Source: a virus. From it: 64,000 nucleotides of DNA. Below are positions 63,401-64,000 of this stretch, piece by piece (positions within the stretch are counted from its first letter, which is position 1; each line of letters opens with the position of its first letter). The DNA lies in the IMG/VR virus record IMGVR_UViG_3300032242_002454, positions 124,001 through 188,000 of that record. One strand, given 5' to 3'. The notes beneath the pieces are model-generated. The model had not been told where the DNA came from. It ran no database searches and was given only the letters and a program-made list of their open reading frames with translations. Made by a program: the position numbers and the translations under genes.

Positions 63401-64000
63401 ACAGCTATTAATGATGTATCTGGGAATATACTAGGACATGGAATTTTTACAGATAAATCTACTAACAATAGTAATCAAGTGTCTTTATTAGACTTTTATG
63501 ATTCCTCTGCTAATCAAGCTAACTCAACAGGAATTTTTCAATTTCATGATCGGTCTCAAAATAGTGGAATTTTAACAGGTCAAACAATATTTTTGAATGA
63601 TAGTAAAATCTATGGGGAATGTTTTGGAAAAATATTTCTATATGATTCATCAATCAATAGTGGACTATTGTCAGGGACAATACTTCTCCAAGGATCAGGA
63701 TCTAATCCTCCTTCTAATCGTTCTTTAATAATAGGAGATAGTGATACTGTATTAGTATTAGCTGAAAACAATGGACAAATAGTAGGAAATAGTATATTTA
63801 CTTCTGGTATTAATAAGGGATTTATTGAAAAAGGATCATTTTTTAATAGTACTAATGATAGTAATGGAATAGTTTCTGGTGAAGGTAAATTTTATGATAG
63901 CGCAAATCTTGGAAATGTTAAAACAACCGCTCTTTTTTATGGAAGTGGTTATAATCTAGGTAGTGGGTCTGTGGGTATATTTAATAATCAATCAACTAAT
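60491..64000 (+). CDS. very long repetitive beta-solenoid-like protein (partial)
   Basis: An open frame from ATG 60491 runs to the right edge (1170 codons, codon-phase intact at 64000 and no stop seen in checked stretches). After about 170 residues the sequence repeats a loose motif of about 18-20 residues, for example SGIIT...IFYSGTNNFGT and NSGIVNIGNFQQS, with FxxSxNxGxI as core. This pattern, low in charge, resembles parallel beta-solenoid fibre or adhesin proteins. It is the largest gene in the window and probably a tail fibre or surface decoration. Confidence 0.85.
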   Translation, partial: MSPSTWCDKDHWYSDQNLTEKNNSIPKNEIDDVEIEGTGYTYSIIDSTCFGRMPFLKCHNLNVVIATGVIIGEGGLQFSCANLAADTVFLGPQNITCQHWNINEFCNWDISTLITYPGHKSTFLNQIIFSNLNSGSLDHTYINECYVKSNILNLDHCYFHGTDDITTYISCSSGLLINSQANNNKIYWEGNFWISGTTIDDQSGFNNESKLRGSGQGTFDFTRSTNFAALDGDIKFGHNSKNYGNLYGNPIFSGGSRNYGIIVGDCIFSGENSANYGTISGTSIFVSGALNSGIITQPCIFYSGTNNFGTLKDFSLFYYAYNGGSLNNGSKFICSENMSIGLIPSGDVIFISGINRGNLATSGKISFSSGCQNFGNLTSPSAEISFDFYSNNMDQSEIKTSGFVTFGTGCANLGLIKNGIFNSSSQNYGTISNTGIFKDFSINTGIITTGIFYNLSVNGGKIIDLGQFYGSSTNTYYDITVNTTGIFNDSSINNGFLKNGSFYNNSINNSGSTARIKTSGMFYNSSKNYGSGSNIFFYDNSRNGVSGIVESGRFLSHSINSSGAIIQSLAYFSGNSINCGNIFLSGNCDIVFNENSINSGIINKDLVVLFSGYSSNNNYVKNAEFYNSGQNAVMGTGYKLSFFNESFNKGYIDPTGLFYDKSMNLNNGIIINAIFYDKSSNSSSMRRPLVSGYEFLTSGNRILKITDTAINFGELNNVDVSFSGASINQGTITWKFNPLFIYTSSGIFNTGTTPYSFVATGIFLQNYSGASIPTVNFNEYSTNQANIVGYRDVLFNGTTIIDYSGGVTNYGSISTYPPVPKDSFCVSFINGTNYGPIQNLSIFYKSINYDVLFIAEFDQSINSGTIIDYGSFYKSINYGNVNYGFFQSKSINSGIVNIGNFQQSYNFNRINIGDFYQGSINTLSGIISNSGSFFSNNPPSINYSTIITPIICFSGDSKNMGRVMEAYFSGTAINDVSGNILGHGIFTDKSTNNSNQVSLLDFYDSSANQANSTGIFQFHDRSQNSGILTGQTIFLNDSKIYGECFGKIFLYDSSINSGLLSGTILLQGSGSNPPSNRSLIIGDSDTVLVLAENNGQIVGNSIFTSGINKGFIEKGSFFNSTNDSNGIVSGEGKFYDSANLGNVKTTALFYGSGYNLGSGSVGIFNNQSTN

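Noticed and set aside
1-64000. Integrase, attachment site or lysogeny repressor
   Set aside because: I found no tyrosine or serine recombinase motifs, no attachment repeats and no clear CI-type repressor; nothing supports a temperate lifestyle within this window.

Overview
The window looks like the interior of a large, AT-rich, double-stranded DNA tailed-phage genome (Caudoviricetes-like). Every convincing gene lies on the + strand. Genes are packed with 1-50 bp overlaps (TAATG and ATGA junctions are frequent) and most are small. Phage-type functions are spread along it: rIIA/rIIB-like proteins, a flavin-dependent thymidylate synthase, ATP-dependent DNA ligase, endonuclease VII, several HNH nucleases, a primase-like protein, a phage sigma factor, a ClpP-like protease and repetitive adhesin-like proteins. 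There are no ribosomal or housekeeping host genes. The host cannot be named; an LpxH-like phosphoesterase and a tmRNA tag ending in LALAA are compatible with a Gram-negative bacterium, but this is inference.

Layout. 1-17.7 kb: early/accessory region of small ORFs with an ASCH-domain protein, two metallophosphoesterases, ThyX, an HEXXH protein, UV-damage endonuclease and a deaminase-like protein. 17.7-24.9 kb: RNA and nuclease region with a tRNA (UAU), a tmRNA, HNH nuclease, PD-(D/E)XK-like protein, endonuclease VII, DNA ligase, a HhH-GPD-like protein, a PspC-like protein, a third phosphoesterase and a second tRNA (UAA). 25-29.8 kb: small ORFs, a nucleotide-sugar epimerase and two HNH nucleases. 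29.8-34.9 kb: rIIA, rIIB, a degenerate tRNA-like element and a RepB/PrimPol-like primase. 35-41 kb: a RuvA-C-like protein next to RuvB, an actin-like ATPase, and a trypsin-like/subtilisin-like protease pair ending at a strong terminator. 41-46.2 kb: macro domain, deoxyribosyltransferase-like protein, two tandem SET proteins, GMP reductase and a glycosyltransferase. 46.2-51.4 kb: head/late-like genes, a ferritin-like protein, sigma factor, ClpP-like protease and a DeoC-like protein. 51.4-64 kb: late structural and membrane proteins, a papain-like peptidase and its apparently inactive paralog, a 743-residue protein with five 66-residue repeats, and a very long repetitive ORF running off the right edge.

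Regulation. At least thirteen sigma70-type promoters (TTGACA, 16-17 bp, TATACT-like) precede early operons, and most carry CCGAT or CGATA inside the spacer, an unusual shared element. A second recurrent motif, GGTGTATA, sits in other gaps and is a candidate late-promoter element for the phage sigma factor. Two rho-independent terminators are clear (about 40.93 and 52.08 kb).

Together the genes suggest a lytic phage that makes its own dTMP and alters purine pools, repairs and recombines its DNA (ligase, UvsE, RuvB, endonuclease VII, glycosylase-like protein), supplements translation (tRNAs, tmRNA), may counter NAD/ADP-ribose-based defence (macro domain), and carries elaborate extracellular or virion-associated proteases and adhesins. 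All functional calls come from motifs read by eye; no database search was possible.
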